Below, in pieces: positions 38,614 through 47,817 of a DNA stretch of 62,975 nt. Numbering within the stretch: position 1 is the first letter of the stretch; every line of letters begins with the position of its first letter. Source of the stretch: Dickeya undicola (lineage in GTDB: Bacteria; Pseudomonadota; Gammaproteobacteria; Enterobacterales; Enterobacteriaceae). Under the pieces are notes generated by a model that made no database searches, had not been told where the DNA came from, and saw only the letters and a program-made list of their open reading frames with translations. Made by a program: the position numbers and the translations under genes. Location: contig NZ_JSYG01000031.1 in assembly GCF_000784735.1 (NCBI RefSeq), positions 1 to 62,975 on the forward strand, in the 5' to 3' direction.

Positions 38614-39792
38614 ATGTTAACAATGGGAACCGCCCTGCGTCCCGGAGCCACCCGCGTTATGCTGTTAGGCTCCGGCGAACTGGGAAAAGAAGTGGCGATT
38701 GAGTGTCAGCGTCTGGGTATTGAAGTCATCGCAGTCGATCGTTACGCCGATGCCCCGGCCATGCAAGTCGCCCACCGCAGCCACGTCATCAATATGCTGG
38801 ATGGCGAAGCGCTGAAGCAACTGGTCGCGCAGGAGCGCCCAGATTATATCGTGCCTGAAATCGAAGCTATCGCTACAGATATGCTGGTCGCACTGGAACA
38901 GCAAGGCCAGCGCGTGGTGCCGTGTGCAGAAGCGACCCGTTTGACCATGAATCGTGAAGGTATCCGTCGACTGGCGGCGGAAACGCTGGGTCTGCCAACG
39001 TCCAGTTATCGTTTTGCCGCTGACGAAACCGCATTCCGTCAGGCTGCCCATGAGCTGGGTTTTCCCTGTATCGTCAAACCAGTGATGAGTTCATCGGGGA
39101 AAGGTCAGAGCCTGATCCGGTCGCCAGAACAGCTGGACAACGCCTGGCGCTATGCGCAGGAAGGCGGTCGGGCTGGCGGCGGGAAAGTGATTGTGGAAGG
39201 GTTAGTGAAATTCGATTTCGAAATCACGCTGCTGACCATCCATGCGGCTGACGGTCTGCACTTTTGCGAACCGATCGGCCATCGTCAGGAAGACGGTGAT
39301 TACCGCGAATCCTGGCAACCGCAGCAGATGAGTGAACTGGCACTAACGCGGGCCAAAGAGATTGCCGGTAACGTGGTGAAAGCGCTGGGCGGTTTCGGCC
39401 TGTTTGGTGTGGAACTGTTTATTTGTGGCGACGAGGTTATCTTCAGTGAAGTATCGCCACGCCCACACGATACCGGCATGGTAACGCTCATTTCGCAGGA
39501 TCTGTCCGAATTTGCGCTGCATGTTCGTGCGTTTCTCGGCCTGCCGATTGGCGCGATCCGCCAGTACGGCCCGTCAGCTTCCGCGGTTATCCTGCCAGAA
39601 CTGACCAGCAACGATGTACGTTATCAAGGGCTGGAGCAGGCATTGCAGCCCTATACCCAGATTCGTCTGTTCGGCAAACCGGACATCAGCGGCCGTCGTC
39701 GTATGGGTGTCGCGCTGGCGACCGCCGATAATACGGATACCGCCGTACAACTGGCAAAAACCGTCGCGTCAGCCGTTAAAGTAAGCGGCTAA
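38614..39792 (+). CDS. purT: Formate-dependent phosphoribosylglycinamide formyltransferase
   Basis: ATP-grasp enzyme that formylates GAR with formate in step three of purine synthesis. The 392 residues equal the E. coli length. Conserved parts are [20 protein letters not shown] at the N terminus, the ATP-grasp loop MSSSGKGQS, and metal-site [15 protein letters not shown] at 38614 ([10 protein letters not shown]) is the family start; extensions upstream run through the PurR operator. Its formate comes partly from PurU at 5.6 kb. Confidence 0.97.
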   Translation: MLTMGTALRPGATRVMLLGSGELGKEVAIECQRLGIEVIAVDRYADAPAMQVAHRSHVINMLDGEALKQLVAQERPDYIVPEIEAIATDMLVALEQQGQRVVPCAEATRLTMNREGIRRLAAETLGLPTSSYRFAADETAFRQAAHELGFPCIVKPVMSSSGKGQSLIRSPEQLDNAWRYAQEGGRAGGGKVIVEGLVKFDFEITLLTIHAADGLHFCEPIGHRQEDGDYRESWQPQQMSELALTRAKEIAGNVVKALGGFGLFGVELFICGDEVIFSEVSPRPHDTGMVTLISQDLSEFALHVRAFLGLPIGAIRQYGPSASAVILPELTSNDVRYQGLEQALQPYTQIRLFGKPDISGRRRMGVALATADNTDTAVQLAKTVASAVKVSG

Positions 39793-39924
39793 TAGACATC
39801 AGGCTCATGCTGTCGCGTGGGCCTGACTCCTCCCCCAAGACCACCAGAACCAGACGGCTGTTGATGGTCACGACCGCAGTGCCCCGAACAAAGGTAAAAC
39901 GCTTTACCGCTCCACCGAGTAAGA

Positions 39925-39949
39925 ACAAAAAAGCCCGCTGACGCGGGCC
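39925..39949 (-). terminator. eda terminator
   Basis: On the minus strand stem GCCCGC/GCGGGC with loop GTCA, followed by six T. Confidence 0.8.
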
Positions 39950-39981
39950 TGCAAGCCTTAAGAAAGGAAAACGTCGGTCGG

Positions 39982-40623
39982 TCAGGCTGTCGCGCCAGCA
40001 ACGGCCTCACGCGCCAACGCCGTGATGCGATCGTAATCACCGCTTTCCAGCGCATCGGCTGGCACCAGCCAGGAACCACCAACACACAGCACGCTTTTCA
40101 GCGCCAGATAGTCGCGGTAATTCTTCAGCGAGATCCCGCCGGTCGGGCAGAAACGGATCTTGCCGAACGGACCAGCAATCGCCTGCAATGCTTTCACCCC
40201 ACCGTTAGCTTCCGCCGGGAAGAATTTAAATTCACGCAAACCGTAATCCATCCCCAACATCAGCTCGGACACGGTGCTGATCCCTGGGATCAACGGAATA
40301 GTCCCTTCCGTTGCGGCTTTCAGCAGCGGCTCAGTCAGGCCGGGGCTGATGGCAAACTGCGCACCGGCTGCGGTCACTTCCGCCAGCTGTTGCGGATTAG
40401 TGACCGTGCCAGCACCGACGATAGCGTCCGGTACTTCTTGCGCGATCAGGCGAATTGCCTCTACCGCACAGTCGGTACGCAGCGTCAACTCCAGTACACG
40501 CACACCACCCGCTACCAGGGCTTTCGCCATCGGCACCGCGTGTTCCAGTTTGTTAATCACAATCACAGGAACAACCGGACCGGCTGTCAGAATCTGTTCC
40601 GCACTGGTTTTCCAGTTTTTCAT
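39982..40623 (-). CDS. eda: KDPG aldolase (Entner-Doudoroff; kdgA)
   Basis: Cleaves 2-keto-3-deoxy-6-phosphogluconate to pyruvate and glyceraldehyde-3-phosphate. Glu45 and the Schiff-base Lys133 (EFKFFPAE) are at the E. coli positions in a 213-residue protein. In pectin-degrading relatives the same enzyme (kdgA) completes galacturonate breakdown. The ATG at 40623 gives [10 protein letters not shown]; eleven extra upstream codons are rejected. It lies 153 bp downstream of zwf on the same strand; edd, which separates them in E. coli, is missing. I found no clear KdgR operator upstream. Confidence 0.96.
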   Translation of the reverse strand: MKNWKTSAEQILTAGPVVPVIVINKLEHAVPMAKALVAGGVRVLELTLRTDCAVEAIRLIAQEVPDAIVGAGTVTNPQQLAEVTAAGAQFAISPGLTEPLLKAATEGTIPLIPGISTVSELMLGMDYGLREFKFFPAEANGGVKALQAIAGPFGKIRFCPTGGISLKNYRDYLALKSVLCVGGSWLVPADALESGDYDRITALAREAVAGATA

Positions 40624-40741
40624 CGAGGGTAATCTCCAGTCATGCCCAACGGGCATCGATTAATGATCTGGCGCGCCCCTGCCACAGGGATCCGCAGTTA
40701 CCCACGGACGTCCGACCGCACCGTCAGCCAAAAAACGCTAA

Positions 40742-40775
40742 CGGTTTTCCCCCGCCTGACGACGGGGGAAAACCG
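40742..40775 (-). terminator. zwf-eda intercistronic hairpin
   Basis: Perfect 13-base stem CGGTTTTCCCCCG/CGGGGGAAAACCG with loop CCTGACGA directly past the zwf stop. A run of six T follows on the minus strand after seven bases. It could terminate zwf or attenuate read-through into eda. Confidence 0.75.
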
Positions 40776-40776
40776 C

Positions 40777-42252
40777 TTATTCCACTTCGTTCCAGGAACG
40801 GCCATCGCGGGTAATCATGGCGACGGACGCAACCGGCCCCCAGGTTCCTGCCTGATACGGCTTGGGTGAATCATTGTCCATTGCCCAGGCATCCATAATG
40901 GAGTCCACCCATTTCCAGGCTTCTTCTACTTCGTCGCGGCGCACAAACAGTGCCTGAATACCGCGCATGGTTTCCAACAACAGGCGCTCATAAGCGTCCG
41001 CCAGATGCTGCTGGTTAAAGGTTTCCGAGAAACTCAGGTCAAGCTTGGTGGTCTGCAACCGATGTTTGTGGTCCAGCCCCGGAATCTTGTTCAAAATCTG
41101 AATTTCCACCCCTTCGTCCGGCTGCAGGCGGATGATCAGCTTGTTCTGCGGCAACTGCTGATAAGAGTCGTGGAACAAGTTGAGCGCCGGGTTTTTAAAG
41201 TAGACCACCACTTCGGAGCACTTTGACGGCAGACGCTTGCCGGTACGCAGGTAAAACGGCACGCCGGACCAGCGCCAGTCGTCGATATCAACGCGGATGG
41301 CCACAAAGGTTTCGGTATTGCTGGTCTTATTGGCACCGTCTTCTTCCAGGTAGCCCGGCACTTTTTTGCCTTGCACGAAACCACCGGTGTACTGGCCGCG
41401 TACCGTCACTTCATGCACATTAGAACGATCGATACGGCGCAGCGAACGCAGCACCTTAACCTTTTCGTCACGGATACGGTCAGTGCTCAGATCCGCTGGC
41501 GGCGACATGGCGATCATGGTCAGAATCTGCAACAGGTGATTCTGGATCATGTCGCGCATTTGCCCAGCCTGATCGAAATATCCCCAACGCCCTTCAATCC
41601 CTACTTCTTCCGCCACGGTAATCTGCACGTGATCGATAGTGCGATTATCCCAGTTGTTGGCAAACAGGGAATTAGCGAAACGCAGCGCCAGCAGATTCAG
41701 CACGGTTTCCTTGCCGAGATAGTGGTCGATGCGGTAGACCTGACATTCGTTGAAAAACTCCGCCACCTGATTGTTGATAACACGTGACGACGCCAGGTCG
41801 GTGCCCAGTGGTTTTTCCATTACCACACGTGCTGGCTCCTTGTTCAGGCCAGCCTTCCCTAAGCCGCGACAAATCGCACCAAAGGTGCTCGGCGGCATAG
41901 CGAAATAATTAATGGTGGTGCGATTTTGCTGATCGAGCATCGTTCCCAGTCGATTGAACCCTTCGGTGTCTTCGACATCCAGGTTGCAAAAGTCGAGCCG
42001 GTCGCTCAGGGTTGTCCACAATGCTGGGTCGAGCGGTTCCTTAAGAAAGGTTTCCAGCGCTTCGCGCACCACTTTGATATAGGCGTCTCGGTCCCACTCT
42101 GCCCGTCCCACACCGATAATGCGGGTTTCCGGATGAATATGGCCTGCTTTTTCCAGTTGATACAGTGAAGGCAGCAATTTGCGGCGTGCAAGGTCGCCCT
42201 TCGCACCGAAAATAACCAGGTCACACGCCTGGGCTGTTGACGTTACCGCCAT
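40777..42252 (-). CDS. zwf: Glucose-6-phosphate 1-dehydrogenase
   Basis: Oxidises glucose-6-phosphate to 6-phosphogluconolactone with NADP, feeding the pentose phosphate and Entner-Doudoroff pathways. The 491 residues equal E. coli Zwf; the coenzyme motif GAKGDLARRKL and the substrate motif RIDHYLGKE are conserved. ATG at 42252 gives MAVTSTAQACDLV; the long in-frame extension upstream covers the HexR operator and is not protein-coding. It is divergent from hexR. Confidence 0.97.
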   Translation of the reverse strand: MAVTSTAQACDLVIFGAKGDLARRKLLPSLYQLEKAGHIHPETRIIGVGRAEWDRDAYIKVVREALETFLKEPLDPALWTTLSDRLDFCNLDVEDTEGFNRLGTMLDQQNRTTINYFAMPPSTFGAICRGLGKAGLNKEPARVVMEKPLGTDLASSRVINNQVAEFFNECQVYRIDHYLGKETVLNLLALRFANSLFANNWDNRTIDHVQITVAEEVGIEGRWGYFDQAGQMRDMIQNHLLQILTMIAMSPPADLSTDRIRDEKVKVLRSLRRIDRSNVHEVTVRGQYTGGFVQGKKVPGYLEEDGANKTSNTETFVAIRVDIDDWRWSGVPFYLRTGKRLPSKCSEVVVYFKNPALNLFHDSYQQLPQNKLIIRLQPDEGVEIQILNKIPGLDHKHRLQTTKLDLSFSETFNQQHLADAYERLLLETMRGIQALFVRRDEVEEAWKWVDSIMDAWAMDNDSPKPYQAGTWGPVASVAMITRDGRSWNEVE

Positions 42253-42617
42253 TTTCAATCTCCTCATTGCAGGACGCTGTAATTTTATTACATTAATAAT
42301 GTACTCTTTTTGACACAAACCAGTAAACCCGTAATAAAACCACATTATCGACTGATTCTGATACCACAAGGCCTTAGAACCTATTGTGCCGATGAAGAAA
42401 ACGGGTCTGGCATCTGCCTAAAAGAGAAATTTTCCGTCGTTTCTGACAGCCAGTTACTATTCTGAAAGTTAGACACAGGTCATATTCTGACAAAAAAAGC
42501 CGATGACTTATTGTGTCGACCTCTGCCAACCGTTACAGGCTCGTAGTATATTTCACAAAATCCGCATCGGTTTCACCTTTGGCTGAAATCCAAAATACCA
42601 TAGATGGTCGTTGTCAT
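42253..42617. other. zwf-hexR divergent control region
   Basis: About 365 bp without a gene, containing the HexR operator near zwf. AT-rich throughout. No second HexR-type palindrome was found near the hexR start. Confidence 0.5.
42278..42292. promoter_or_regulatory. HexR operator upstream of zwf
   Basis: TGTAATTTTATTACA is a perfect inverted repeat around three central bases and matches the HexR pattern TGTAATWWWATTACA. It lies 26 bp upstream of the zwf start codon, suited to repression that KDPG relieves. KDPG is the substrate of Eda encoded next door. Confidence 0.85.
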
Positions 42618-43487
42618 ATGAATATGCTGGAAAAAATCCAGGGTCATCTGGAACTGTTGAGTAAATCGGAACGCAAAGTGGCAGAAGTCATTCTGGCCTC
42701 ACCTCAAACAGCCATCCACTCCAGTATCGCTACTCTGGCTGGCGTGGCTGAGGTTAGCGAACCGACGGTCAACCGCTTCTGCCGCCGACTGGACACCAAA
42801 GGCTTTCCCGATTTTAAACTGCATCTGGCGCAGAGTCTGGCCAACGGCACGCCTTATGTAAACCGCAACGTGGAAGAAGACGATTCGGTAGAGTCTTATA
42901 CCAGCAAAATCTTCGAGTCCACCATGGCGGGGCTGGAACATGTGAAATCCTGCCTGGACATTCAGGCTATCAACCGCGCGGTGGATTTGCTCACCCAGGC
43001 GCGCAAGATTTCCTTCTTCGGCTTCGGCGCGTCGGCAGCGGTGGCCCACGACGCGATGAACAAATTTTTTCGCTTCAATATTCCGGTAGTCTACTTCGAT
43101 GACCTGGTTATGCAGCGCATGAGCTGCATGAATTCCGGCGAAGGCGACGTGGTGGTGCTGATTTCACACACCGGGCGAACCAAAAGTCTGGTAGATATGG
43201 CGCGGCTGGCACGGGAAAACGACGCCACGGTTATCGCCATTACCTCGGACGGTTCCCCGCTCTCGCGGGAAGCGTCGCTGACGCTGCGCGTCGAGGTGCC
43301 GGAAGACACCGATGTTTACATGCCGATGGTATCGCGTATCGCCCAGCTCACGCTGATTGATGTGTTAGCCACCGGTTTTACCCTGCGGCGCGGCGCAAAA
43401 TTCCGTGATAACTTGAAGCGGGTCAAGGAAGCATTGCGCGAATCGCGATTTGATAAGGAAGAACGATTCAGCAACCCGTTTAACTAA
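42618..43487 (+). CDS. hexR: HexR, RpiR-family regulator of central carbon metabolism
   Basis: Transcriptional regulator with an N-terminal helix-turn-helix (about 20-75; SEPTVNRFCRRLDTKGFPDF) and a C-terminal SIS sugar-phosphate domain (FFGFGASAAVAHDAMNKF and ISHTGRTKSLV). The 289 residues equal E. coli HexR. ATG at 42618 (MNMLEKIQGHLE) is chosen by alignment. HexR is known to repress zwf and related genes and to be released by KDPG. It is next to zwf and pykA as in E. coli. Confidence 0.95.
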   Translation: MNMLEKIQGHLELLSKSERKVAEVILASPQTAIHSSIATLAGVAEVSEPTVNRFCRRLDTKGFPDFKLHLAQSLANGTPYVNRNVEEDDSVESYTSKIFESTMAGLEHVKSCLDIQAINRAVDLLTQARKISFFGFGASAAVAHDAMNKFFRFNIPVVYFDDLVMQRMSCMNSGEGDVVVLISHTGRTKSLVDMARLARENDATVIAITSDGSPLSREASLTLRVEVPEDTDVYMPMVSRIAQLTLIDVLATGFTLRRGAKFRDNLKRVKEALRESRFDKEERFSNPFN

Positions 43488-43501
43488 TTATGTTATAACA
43501 T
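43485..43501. promoter_or_regulatory. Zur-like partial palindrome between hexR and pykA
   Basis: The sequence ATTATGTTATAACAT shares the core TTATGTTATAACAT with the Zur-like operator at 24.5 kb. Only one arm fits the consensus well (13 of 17). It overlaps the hexR stop codon. It may be chance. Confidence 0.25.
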
Positions 43502-43666
43502 CGGGTGGCAAGGGGTGATGCCCGCGGGAAGAGATCCTGTCACTCAATCATAATTACAGGCACGGCATCCGGACAGTGCAGAGCGGCAAAGACGGCACCC
43601 ATGTTATGTCCTCTCCTGACGGCATTACCACATTACAACAAGCTTCACCAGTCAACGGAGTTATAC

Positions 43667-45109
43667 ATGTCCAGACGGCTCAGAAGAACCAAAATCGTTA
43701 CTACACTGGGGCCGGCTACGGACCGCGACAATAATCTGGAAAAGATCATTGCCGCAGGCGCAAACGTAGTCCGCCTGAACTTTTCTCATGGCTCGCCGGA
43801 AGATCACCTTCTGCGTGCCAACAAAGTTCGCGAAATTGCGGCTAAACTTGGCCGTCATGTTGCTATTTTGGGCGACCTCCAGGGTCCAAAAATCCGAGTG
43901 TCCACCTTCAAAGAAGGGAAAATCTTCCTTAACGTAGGTGACAAGTTCCTGCTGGACGCTAGCCTTGGCAAAGGCGAAGGCGATAAAGAAAAAGTTGGAA
44001 TCGACTACAAAGGATTGCCCAACGACGTGGTCCCCGGTGACGTTCTGCTGCTGGATGATGGCCGTGTGCAGTTGAAAGTGTTGGCAGTGGATGACATGAA
44101 AGTGTTCACCGAAGTCACCGTCGGCGGCCCGCTGTCCAACAACAAAGGCATCAACAAGCTGGGTGGTGGTCTATCCGCGGAAGCGCTGACTGAAAAAGAC
44201 AAGGCCGACATCATTACCGCAGCTAAAATCGGCGTGGATTTTCTGGCTGTCTCATTCCCGCGCACCGGCGAAGACCTGCACTATGCTCGCCGTCTGGCAC
44301 GCGAAGCGGGCAGCAACGCCAAAATCGTCTCTAAAGTGGAACGCGCAGAAGCAGTGTCAACCGACGAAGCCATGGACGATATCATTCTTGCCTCCGATAT
44401 CGTGATGGTCGCGCGTGGCGATCTGGGTGTAGAAATCGGCGACCCGGAACTGGTCGGTATCCAGAAAAAATTGATTCGCCGTGCTCGTCAGTTGAACCGT
44501 GCGGTGATTACCGCTACGCAAATGATGGAGTCGATGATCACCAACCCGATGCCAACCCGCGCTGAAGTGATGGATGTCGCTAACGCCGTGCTGGATGGCA
44601 CCGATGCAGTGATGCTCTCAGCGGAAACTGCTGCCGGTCAATACCCAGCGGAAACCGTCGCCGCGATGGCGAAAGTGTGTCTGGGCGCGGAAAAGATCCC
44701 CAGCATCAACGTATCCAAACACCGTCTGGATGTGCAGTTTGACAACGTGGAAGAGTCGATTGCCATGTCTGCCATGTACGCGGCCAACCACCTCAACGGC
44801 GTTACCGCGATTATCGCCATGACCGAGTCCGGCCGCACCGCACTGATGATGTCGCGTATCAGTTCCGGCCTGCCGATTTTCGCCATGTCTCGTCACGAGC
44901 ACACACTGAACCTGACCGCGCTTTATCGTGGTGTTACCCCGGTGCAGTTCACCAGCTACACTGACGGCGTAGCGGCGGCTAACGACGCCGTGCTCCTGCT
45001 GCGCGACAAGGGTTTTCTGATGTCCGGTGACCTGGTTATCGTGACCCAGGGGGATGTGATGGGAACGGTTGGCACCACCAATACGGTGCGTGTACTGCGG
45101 GTGGAATAA
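43667..45109 (+). CDS. pykA: Pyruvate kinase II
   Basis: Converts phosphoenolpyruvate to pyruvate with ATP formation; the AMP-activated type II isozyme in E. coli. Signature blocks include [13 protein letters not shown], the metal/K site SKVERAEA and [12 protein letters not shown]. The 480 residues match E. coli PykA. ATG at 43667 ([13 protein letters not shown]) has GGAG upstream; the long in-frame extension upstream is rejected. It lies 179 bp after hexR. Confidence 0.97.
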   Translation: MSRRLRRTKIVTTLGPATDRDNNLEKIIAAGANVVRLNFSHGSPEDHLLRANKVREIAAKLGRHVAILGDLQGPKIRVSTFKEGKIFLNVGDKFLLDASLGKGEGDKEKVGIDYKGLPNDVVPGDVLLLDDGRVQLKVLAVDDMKVFTEVTVGGPLSNNKGINKLGGGLSAEALTEKDKADIITAAKIGVDFLAVSFPRTGEDLHYARRLAREAGSNAKIVSKVERAEAVSTDEAMDDIILASDIVMVARGDLGVEIGDPELVGIQKKLIRRARQLNRAVITATQMMESMITNPMPTRAEVMDVANAVLDGTDAVMLSAETAAGQYPAETVAAMAKVCLGAEKIPSINVSKHRLDVQFDNVEESIAMSAMYAANHLNGVTAIIAMTESGRTALMMSRISSGLPIFAMSRHEHTLNLTALYRGVTPVQFTSYTDGVAAANDAVLLLRDKGFLMSGDLVIVTQGDVMGTVGTTNTVRVLRVE

Positions 45110-45139
45110 TCGCGTAGCAATCGCGATACCACAACGTTC

Positions 45140-45174
45140 AAGCGGGGCGCGATTATCGCCCCGCTTTGTTTTTG
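45140..45174 (+). terminator. pykA terminator
   Basis: Stem AAGCGGGGCG/CGCCCCGCTT followed by TGTTTTTG. Confidence 0.9.
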
Positions 45175-45244
45175 TTATCACCTGCTTTGTTATCACACAT
45201 CGTGTTCTGGCGGCTTAATGCCCTACCTGCCGCGAATCATCTGC

Positions 45245-45649
45245 TTATTGACTATCCAGCCCACCAGACAGGTTAGCCCGGCTGGAGCTGGTCTTGCCAT
45301 TACTATAACGAACATCATAACCGCCAGAGAGATTGGACCGACTGGTGCTGGTGTTGCCATCGCTATAATGGGTATCCAACCCGCCCGCTAGATTGGCTCG
45401 GCTGGTACTGTTGGTGCCGTCACTAAAGTGGGTGTCATACCCGCCAGACAGATTGGCCCGGCTGGTGCTGGTGCGTCCATCACTGTAGCGGGTATCAAAC
45501 CCACCCGATAAGTTGGCACGGCTGGTGGATGTCGAACCATCGCTATAACGGCAGTCCTGACCACCGGACAAATTGGCCCGGCAGCTGTCCGCCTGGGAAA
45601 AAGGAATGTGTGCAGTCAGTAACGCAAGACATAAAAGTGATTTATTCAT
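45245..45649 (-). CDS. Exported protein made of 20-residue tandem repeats
   Basis: Secreted or periplasmic protein of 134 residues with a signal peptide ending SQA-DS. The mature part is five and a half copies of a 20-residue unit with the pattern R-A-N-L-S-G-G-x-D-x-R-Y-S-D-G-x-T-S-T-S. Each unit can be read as two related 10-residue halves, suggesting a regular beta-hairpin stack. The first repeat carries two extra cysteines. No function is known; a surface or matrix structural role, or binding through the Asp/Gly loops, is possible. The DNA shows the matching 60-bp periodicity. Confidence 0.75.
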   Translation of the reverse strand: MNKSLLCLALLTAHIPFSQADSCRANLSGGQDCRYSDGSTSTSRANLSGGFDTRYSDGRTSTSRANLSGGYDTHFSDGTNSTSRANLAGGLDTHYSDGNTSTSRSNLSGGYDVRYSNGKTSSSRANLSGGLDSQ

Positions 45650-45807
45650 AAAACTTAACCTTTCTCCAAAAGGAATAAATCAGATTCACCGGTCAGGAAT
45701 AACGCTTTGGTTATCTTACAATACCCATATTGTTATTTCCTGACCGGTTCAACAATTAGCATCTGCGCGAATACTACTACTCCTTTTATTATCGCGCGAT
45801 GTTCATC

Positions 45808-46239
45808 TTATTGTACATTGACTGGCGGACGGTTTTCTTGGGTGTCACTACTCTTACTTTTCGTATCGTCCATCTTTTCCCCGGTACTGGCTTTGGTTTT
45901 TCCCTTAGTATTAGCGCTATCGGCGTGATGCTTTTTCACTACCTTTTTCGCGGTTTTCTCTTCACCTTTCACGTGAGTTTCCGCAGCAACCTTTTCAGTC
46001 TTCGCCACGTTACTTCCGTCGACATTCGCTTTCACCGCTGAAACGTCACGTTCAGCCTTGGCTGCAGCATCAGTGTTGGCTTTATCCACCGCCTTGCCCA
46101 ACGCGGATTCGGCCGATGCCGGGACTACGCTGGTTGCCGTGGCGTCAGTTGCGCTTTTTTCCACCGTGGTGGTCGCTGCGTTGGCAGTTGCATAGGTTGT
46201 TGCCAGTAAAACGCCTAAAAACAGTGGTTTCAGATTCAT
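45808..46239 (-). CDS. Exported Ala/Lys/Thr-rich low-complexity protein
   Basis: The 143-residue product starts with a signal peptide (NLKPLFLGVLLATTYATANA) and continues as a strongly biased, charged sequence, acidic-to-basic with KKVVKKHHAD in the second half. It lacks hydrophobic core residues, so the mature part is probably disordered or extended. I do not recognise the family. It lies on the same strand as the repeat protein, 158 bp from it, so the two could share regulation. Confidence 0.65.
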   Translation of the reverse strand: MNLKPLFLGVLLATTYATANAATTTVEKSATDATATSVVPASAESALGKAVDKANTDAAAKAERDVSAVKANVDGSNVAKTEKVAAETHVKGEEKTAKKVVKKHHADSANTKGKTKASTGEKMDDTKSKSSDTQENRPPVNVQ

Positions 46240-46560
46240 GATATAAATCCTTCAGCAAAGATTCTTTTATTAGCCTGAATTAAATAAGCGGATAAACTAT
46301 CACGCGTTATTTACAGTGGCTAACGGTTGAAGTCATACATGCAGTGACCTCGGGGGCTATTAAATCAAAAGCAATAACAAAAAGAATATGGAATACTCCG
46401 AGAAAAGATCAGGGGTAAACAACGCTATTTTTAAAGTTTTTTATAAGTTCCGGCATGGATAAAATGAAATAAGACTTAACTGTTACAGGTTATGAATTCC
46501 CGACAAGGTTTCATCGAATCTGAATAAATAACAGATTGATTATGCAATACATAAACGCTG
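46240..46560. other. AT-rich intergenic region without a gene
   Basis: This stretch is AT-rich and contains no credible reading frame. It would hold the promoter of the Ala/Lys-rich exported protein. Confidence 0.5.
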
Positions 46561-46603
46561 GGGTGTGTTGGCTTTCCTGCAACTCGAATTATCTTGGTAT
46601 ATA
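46561..46603. repeat. Partial ERIC element
   Basis: The terminus CCTGCAACTCGAATTATCTT followed by GGTATATA matches the ERIC end, but the core and the other end are absent. Confidence 0.55.
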
Positions 46604-46619
46604 CCGCAACGGACACCGA

Positions 46620-46646
46620 TAAAAAAAGCGGAGCTTCAGCTCCGCC
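46620..46646 (-). terminator. lpxM terminator
   Basis: On the minus strand stem GCGGAGCT/AGCTCCGC with a two-base loop, followed by seven T. Confidence 0.85.
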
Positions 46647-46681
46647 TCTGTTGTTGTACTGTGTAGCCGCTTTACGCTTCA

Positions 46682-47668
46682 CTATTTTTTGCGCGGGTAC
46701 AGATCCTTACGCAGATAAGGCTCGGTTTCCCCCGGCTTACGGGTCTTCAACAGTTTTAAAATCCAGGTGTATTGTGCCGGGTTGGGTGTAACCAGATGCT
46801 CGACCTCTTCATTCATGCGGCGGGCAATCGTGTGATCATCGGCACCATTAATATCGCTCATGGGGGGGCGAATATAGACATGTAGCTGAGAGGTCTTGCC
46901 ATCATAGACAGGAAACAGTGGCACGATTTCAGCACGGCATACCTTCATCAGCCGACCAATTGCGGGCAATGTGGCTTTATACGTCGCAAAAAAATCGACG
47001 AACTCGCTGTGCTCGGCACCATGATCCTGATCCGGCAGATAGTACCCCCAGTAGCCCTCGCGTACTGAGCTGATAAAAGGCTTAATGCCATCGTTACGGG
47101 TATGCAGACGGCCACCAAAACGGCGGCGCAGGGTATTCCAAAGATAATCCTGCAACGGGTTTTTCTGGTTGTGCATCATGGCAGCCATTTTCTGGCCGCG
47201 CAGGCTCATCAGCATGGCGGGAACGTCTACGGCCCAGCCGTGAGGCACCATGAAAATAATGTTACGCTGCTGTTCACGCAATGCATCCACAATCTCCATA
47301 CCATGCCAGCGGACACGCTGCTCAGCCCGACGAGCAGGTAATATCGCCAGTTCCACCATCATCAGCATCGCCTGCGGCGCGGTCGCAAACATCTGATCAA
47401 TGATATGCTCGCGTTCAATTTCTGACAGTTGTGGCATACACAACAGCAAATTGATGCGGGCACGCCGTCTTGCGCCTTTGGAAAACCGCCCGACCCATCG
47501 ACCTAACGCACCCAGTATCGGGTCACGCAAGCGGGCGGGGATACAGACGAGCAACGCGGTCACGCCCACCGCCAGCCAGAGTGCCCAGTAACGCGGGTGA
47601 AAGAAGGCAGACGTAAATTGCGGGATAAACTCGGCGTTGGTTTTCTTCTCTTTTTTCTCTTGTTCCAT
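46682..47668 (-). CDS. lpxM: Lipid A acyltransferase LpxM (MsbB)
   Basis: Inner-membrane enzyme that adds the last, secondary acyl chain (myristate in E. coli) to lipid A. The 328 residues contain one N-terminal membrane helix and the HX4D catalytic motif VPHGWAVDVP, then LPDQDHG. The match to E. coli LpxM runs the full length, to the end KDLYPRKK. ATG at 47668 (MEQEKKEKKTNAEF) is preferred to one six codons upstream. Confidence 0.93.
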   Translation of the reverse strand: MEQEKKEKKTNAEFIPQFTSAFFHPRYWALWLAVGVTALLVCIPARLRDPILGALGRWVGRFSKGARRRARINLLLCMPQLSEIEREHIIDQMFATAPQAMLMMVELAILPARRAEQRVRWHGMEIVDALREQQRNIIFMVPHGWAVDVPAMLMSLRGQKMAAMMHNQKNPLQDYLWNTLRRRFGGRLHTRNDGIKPFISSVREGYWGYYLPDQDHGAEHSEFVDFFATYKATLPAIGRLMKVCRAEIVPLFPVYDGKTSQLHVYIRPPMSDINGADDHTIARRMNEEVEHLVTPNPAQYTWILKLLKTRKPGETEPYLRKDLYPRKK

Positions 47669-47763
47669 GCAACCACTCTTCATCACAAAATCGGGTTAAT
47701 GATAATCGCTACCCGACGTTTTGCAATTGAACACGCACTGGTCTGATATTACCCGTGCGACAT

Positions 47764-47799
47764 AAAAAAAACAGCCGGCAGCGCAAACTGCCGACTGTC
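47764..47799 (-). terminator. mepM terminator
   Basis: On the minus strand a stem of about 11 pairs (ACAGTCGGCAG/CTGCCGGCTGT) with loop TTTGCG, then a run of eight T. Confidence 0.9.
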
Positions 47800-47817
47800 A
47801 CTTATCCACAACGATTA

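Noticed and set aside
40624-40776. KdgR operator upstream of eda
   Set aside because: I looked for the AT-rich palindrome with GAAAC/GTTTC arms expected for KdgR and did not find one.
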